DNA of 64,000 bases. Source: Saprospiraceae bacterium. GTDB lineage: Bacteria > Bacteroidota > Bacteroidia > Chitinophagales > Saprospiraceae. The stretch covers positions 62,001 through 126,000 of the forward strand of contig JAEUUO010000019.1 of the NCBI GenBank assembly GCA_016787575.1. The letters are read 5' to 3'. The position numbers and the translations under genes are program-made. Of the stretch, positions 61,207 to 64,000 are shown piece by piece. Each line of letters starts with the position of its first letter. The first letter of the stretch is position 1. Under the pieces are notes generated by a model, which was given only the letters and a program-made list of their open reading frames with translations, had not been told where the DNA came from and searched no databases.

Positions 61207-62099
61207 GTTCAGAAATTAAAACCGCATTTATTTTTCCTGGGCAGGCCAGCCAGTTTAAAGGTATGGGAAAGGATCTTTATGAAACCCATAAAGCTGCCAG
61301 GAAATTATTTGATGAAGCAAATAGCATACTTGGTTATCAAATTACCGATGTCATGTTTGAAGGCTCAGATGAAGATCTTAAAGAGACCAAGATTACCCAA
61401 CCTTCTGTCTTTTTGCATTCAGTTATTAAAGCAATTGTTCTTGGAGAGCACATTCCTTTTAGAGCTGTAGCCGGTCATTCCTTAGGTGAATTTTCTGCCT
61501 TAGTAGCAGCAAAGGTGATTGATTTTAAAACAGCTTTGGAATTGGTCCAATTGAGGGCATTTGCCATGCAAAAAGCTTGCGAAGATAATCCAGGTACGAT
61601 GGCTGCGATTGTTGGATTAGAGGATTCAAAAATAGAAGAAATATGCAATGCAATGTCAGATCACATAGTTGTTGCAGCTAATTACAATTGCCCAGGCCAA
61701 TTGGTGATTTCAGGTAGCATTGCAGGTATTTCAGCTATAGAAAAAAATATGCTTGAAGCTGGAGCTAAGCGTTTTATTATTTTAGCTGTTGGTGGTGCAT
61801 TTCACAGTCCGTTGATGGAGCCCGCCCGACTTGAATTGGCAGCAGCCATTGAAAAATTAAATTTTAATAAAGCACAAGTACCTATTTATCAAAATGTGGA
61901 TGCACTTCCATATTTAGATGCTGATATAATAAAGAAAAATTTGATACTTCAATTAACAAGTCCGGTGCGATGGACTCAAACAATGAATCACATGATTTCA
62001 GATGGGATTCAAAATTTTTATGAAGTTGGAGGAAATGGTACAGTCCTAAGCGGATTTTTAAAGCGGATCAACAGAGAATTGCCTATCAGTAGTTTATAA
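61203..62099 (+). CDS. fabD: Malonyl-CoA:ACP transacylase
   Basis: Loads malonyl groups onto acyl carrier protein for fatty-acid synthesis. 298 residues. [20 protein letters not shown] is the N-terminal signature. The nucleophile Ser93 lies in [11 protein letters not shown], the malonate-binding Arg in [10 protein letters not shown] and the partner His201 in [33 protein letters not shown] closes it. It lies between folE (4 bp overlap) and yqgE (1 bp overlap). The usual fab cluster (fabH, fabG, acpP) is not in the window, so fabD stands apart from it. Confidence 0.96.
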   Translation: MSSEIKTAFIFPGQASQFKGMGKDLYETHKAARKLFDEANSILGYQITDVMFEGSDEDLKETKITQPSVFLHSVIKAIVLGEHIPFRAVAGHSLGEFSALVAAKVIDFKTALELVQLRAFAMQKACEDNPGTMAAIVGLEDSKIEEICNAMSDHIVVAANYNCPGQLVISGSIAGISAIEKNMLEAGAKRFIILAVGGAFHSPLMEPARLELAAAIEKLNFNKAQVPIYQNVDALPYLDADIIKKNLILQLTSPVRWTQTMNHMISDGIQNFYEVGGNGTVLSGFLKRINRELPISSL

Positions 62100-62671
62100 T
62101 GAAGCAAGCGAACAGATCTCAAGCTATTGAAACAGGAAATTTGTTGATTGCGGAACCCTTTATGTTGGATCCCCATTTTAAACGAACTGTGGTTTTAATT
62201 GCAGATCATCATGAAGAAGAAGGGACTGTTGGATTTATTCTCAATCGTAAAACCGGATTAAAGTTAAATGAACTCACGGATGATTTTGGTGACTTTGAAG
62301 CAGAAGTTTTTTATGGAGGTCCTGTAGACAATAGCAGTATGTATTTTATTCATACAGCTGGAAACATATTGGATGATTCATTAGAAATATGTCCGGGTAT
62401 CTATTGGAGTGGCGATTACGAAAAATTAAAAGTATTGATTGAATGTAAACTAATCACTGCCGATAGCATTCGATTTTATATAGGGTACAGTGGTTGGTCA
62501 GCAGGACAGCTAGAAGAAGAAATGAAAGATCCGGCTTGGATTGTTTCAGATATGGATCCGAATTATTTATACAAATCAAAGCCAGAGGAACTCTGGAAGG
62601 AAATATTGGATCAAATGGGCTATCATTTTAGTGCTATTGGCCGTTTGGAAGGTGATGAATTAATGAATTAA
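62099..62671 (+). CDS. YqgE/AlgH-family (UPF0301) protein
   Basis: 190 residues. The family's two signatures are present: LLIAEPFMLDPHFKRTVVLI then EGTVGFILNRKT near residue 20-60, and FYIGYSGWSAGQLEEEMKDP then AWIVSD near 122-145. FYGGPVDNSSMYFIHT lies between. The crystal fold is known for the family but the biochemical role is not; AlgH was once called a transcriptional regulator of alginate. It overlaps the fabD stop by 1 bp and precedes the ABC-F gene by 9 bp. Confidence 0.93.
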   Translation: MKQANRSQAIETGNLLIAEPFMLDPHFKRTVVLIADHHEEEGTVGFILNRKTGLKLNELTDDFGDFEAEVFYGGPVDNSSMYFIHTAGNILDDSLEICPGIYWSGDYEKLKVLIECKLITADSIRFYIGYSGWSAGQLEEEMKDPAWIVSDMDPNYLYKSKPEELWKEILDQMGYHFSAIGRLEGDELMN

Positions 62672-62680
62672 AAGAAACAA

Positions 62681-64000
62681 GTGGTTCGATTTCAAAATGT
62701 GAGTTTGTTTTTTGGTGAAAGAGTCTTATTTGATCAAATATCTTTTACCCTTTCAGCAGGTGAAAAATTGGCAGTTTGTGGACGCAACGGTACCGGAAAG
62801 TCCACATTGTTTAAATTAATGCTTAAAGAACTGTTGCCAGATGGCGGCAGCATTGAATACATTGGAAATGTAAGTATTGGCATTCTTAAACAAGAATTGC
62901 CTCCTGATAGAGGATTGTCTTTGTTTGATGAAGTAAAAAGTTCATTCGCAGATATTTCTAAACTAAAAGAAGATTACGATCAGCTTGAATTTAAAATAAG
63001 TCATGCTCATACAGATACCGATGATTTAATGGATATGATACATCGCATGGAAGAAATTCGTGTGCGTTTGGAGCATTTGGATATTGACAAATTGGATGGA
63101 AAAATTGAGAAAGTACTCTTAGGGCTTGGTTTTACCGCTGCAGATTTTGAACGTAAAATAAGCATGTTTAGTGGTGGATGGAGGATGCGAATTGAATTAG
63201 CTAAGTTGCTGCTTTCTAAGCCTGATTTATTATTATTGGATGAACCGAATAATCACCTTGACATAGTTTCTATAAGGTGGTTGGAGCGATATTTAAAAGA
63301 ATATGAAGGTACGGTAATTATTATTTCACACGATTTGAGTTTTATGGATCGCCTTGCAAATCGAATAATTGAAATAGATCGGGGTAAAATTTATGATTAT
63401 AAAGGTAATTACTCCAGTTACAAAACATATCGGGCTGAACGGAAGCAAATAGAATTAAATGAGTACAAGGCGCAGCAAAAAATAATCCAACAAAAGGAAA
63501 TGCTCATTGAAAAGTTCAGATATAAAGCAAGCAAAGCATCTTTTGCGCAGTCGCTTATAACTGAATTAAACCGAATGGATAAAAAGGAAATTCCTGAGGA
63601 AGAACAAGGAAGTATTAAACTGCGATTTAAGAGTTCCCAAAAGAGTGGTAATAAGGTATTAGAAATCAAGGACCTCGCTAAGTCGTTTGGAGATAAAGAA
63701 GTTTTAAAGCAAGTAAATTATTTTTTAGAACGTGGGCACAAAATCAGTTTGATAGGTGCAAATGGAAACGGCAAGACTACTTTGGTGAAAATGATTGTTG
63801 GAGAGTTAGAAGCAAGTCATGGAGCGATCGAATTTGGTCATAATGTTAAAATCGGGTATTATGCACAAGAATCTGAAGATGCATTAAATCGAATGGACAC
63901 AGCACTTGAAACTGTAGAAAATTATTCCATTCCAGAAATGCGGACCCAGGTGAGAAAAATTCTTGGTGGCTTAGGATTTGCAGGGGAGGAGGCAGAGAAA
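62681..64000 (+). CDS. ABC-F family ATPase, N-terminal 440 residues
   Basis: The gene runs off the right edge. The start is GTG at 62681, 9 bp after yqgE, giving VVRFQNVSLFFGERVLFDQI. The first ABC domain has Walker A VCGRNGTGKSTLF (about 38-50), signature MFSGGWRMRIELAKLLLSKP and Walker B LLLLDEPNNHLDIVSIRWLE. The charged helical linker (about 250-315, RKQIELNEYKAQQKIIQQKE) is the P-site tRNA interaction motif region. The second domain begins VLEIKDLAKSFGDKEVL with Walker A LIGANGNGKTTLVK. No membrane segments, so it acts on ribosomes (Uup/EttA-like), with roles from translation control to antibiotic protection. The subtype is not resolvable from this part. Confidence 0.93.
   Translation, partial: MVRFQNVSLFFGERVLFDQISFTLSAGEKLAVCGRNGTGKSTLFKLMLKELLPDGGSIEYIGNVSIGILKQELPPDRGLSLFDEVKSSFADISKLKEDYDQLEFKISHAHTDTDDLMDMIHRMEEIRVRLEHLDIDKLDGKIEKVLLGLGFTAADFERKISMFSGGWRMRIELAKLLLSKPDLLLLDEPNNHLDIVSIRWLERYLKEYEGTVIIISHDLSFMDRLANRIIEIDRGKIYDYKGNYSSYKTYRAERKQIELNEYKAQQKIIQQKEMLIEKFRYKASKASFAQSLITELNRMDKKEIPEEEQGSIKLRFKSSQKSGNKVLEIKDLAKSFGDKEVLKQVNYFLERGHKISLIGANGNGKTTLVKMIVGELEASHGAIEFGHNVKIGYYAQESEDALNRMDTALETVENYSIPEMRTQVRKILGGLGFAGEEAEK

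Noticed and set aside
1..64000. CRISPR arrays, insertion sequences, prophage or integrated elements
   Set aside because: No regularly spaced repeats, transposase or integrase motifs, or phage genes were seen; gene content and base composition are uniform across the window.

Overview
The window reads as ordinary chromosome of a Bacteroidota member, most likely from the Saprospiria lineage. The evidence is as follows. Base composition is AT-rich. Six large secreted proteins end in type IX secretion (T9SS) sorting domains, and there is a PorP/SprF-family protein and SprB repeats. The ribosomal cluster has the Bacteroidota order bL28-bL33-DUF4295-ftsY. There are two carboxypeptidase-regulatory-domain TonB receptors and a LytS/LytTR two-component pair. 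Shine-Dalgarno sequences are weak, and the Bacteroidota promoter element TAnnTTTG recurs 15-50 bp upstream of gene starts. I see no prophage, insertion sequence, CRISPR array or rRNA. There is one tRNA.

Layout. 1-6.2 kb: end of an HtrA protease, dapF, a TPR protein, an etfB-etfA-bifunctional nuclease operon, threonine aldolase and an unknown lipoprotein. 6.2-12.3 kb: lepA, a SprB-repeat T9SS protein carrying a CxxCH motif, ftsY, the small ribosomal genes and tRNA-Arg. 12.3-19.9 kb, leftward: a four-gene signal peptidase/beta-propeller/BtuF-like/subtilase operon and a VWA-AAA ATPase pair. 20-24 kb: TonB receptor, cytochrome c, SCO1 and LolD. 24-27.7 kb: two glycosyltransferases and ribB. 27.7-36.5 kb: PorP/SprF, NlpC/P60, cystathionine beta-synthase-type enzyme, LysM protein, kdsB, cdd, reprolysin-like T9SS metalloprotease and prmC. 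36.5-43 kb: a VPS10/BNR T9SS protein, SUI1, an HscA-like Hsp70, queuosine precursor transporter and ctlX. 43-49.4 kb: Oar-like TonB receptor, a lamin-tail/blue-copper T9SS protein, patatin and a phosphoribosyltransferase. 49.4-52 kb: a membrane b-cytochrome/Fe-S protein, a CCG protein and a conserved unknown. 52-60.5 kb: TPR lipoprotein, photolyase, a large unknown, a dockerin-like T9SS protein and LytTR/LytS. 60.6 kb to the end: folE, fabD, yqgE and a partial ABC-F ATPase.

How the genes work together. Housekeeping genes (lysine/peptidoglycan precursor, riboflavin, folate, fatty acid, Kdo, translation, protein targeting) alternate with cell-surface genes. The T9SS cargo would be exported by Sec, processed by a signal peptidase such as the LepB encoded here, and then handled by T9SS. 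EtfAB and the split HdrD-like Fe-S/cytochrome module about 46 kb away could form one electron route to menaquinone. That link is my inference and is the most biochemically interesting hypothesis here. No clearly undescribed defence or mobile system is visible. The best leads are unusual domain combinations (lamin-tail plus intact type-1 copper site, lipobox plus T9SS tail, CxxCH plus SprB repeats), a RibBA-like protein without the cyclohydrolase zinc site, and a few conserved proteins of unknown function.
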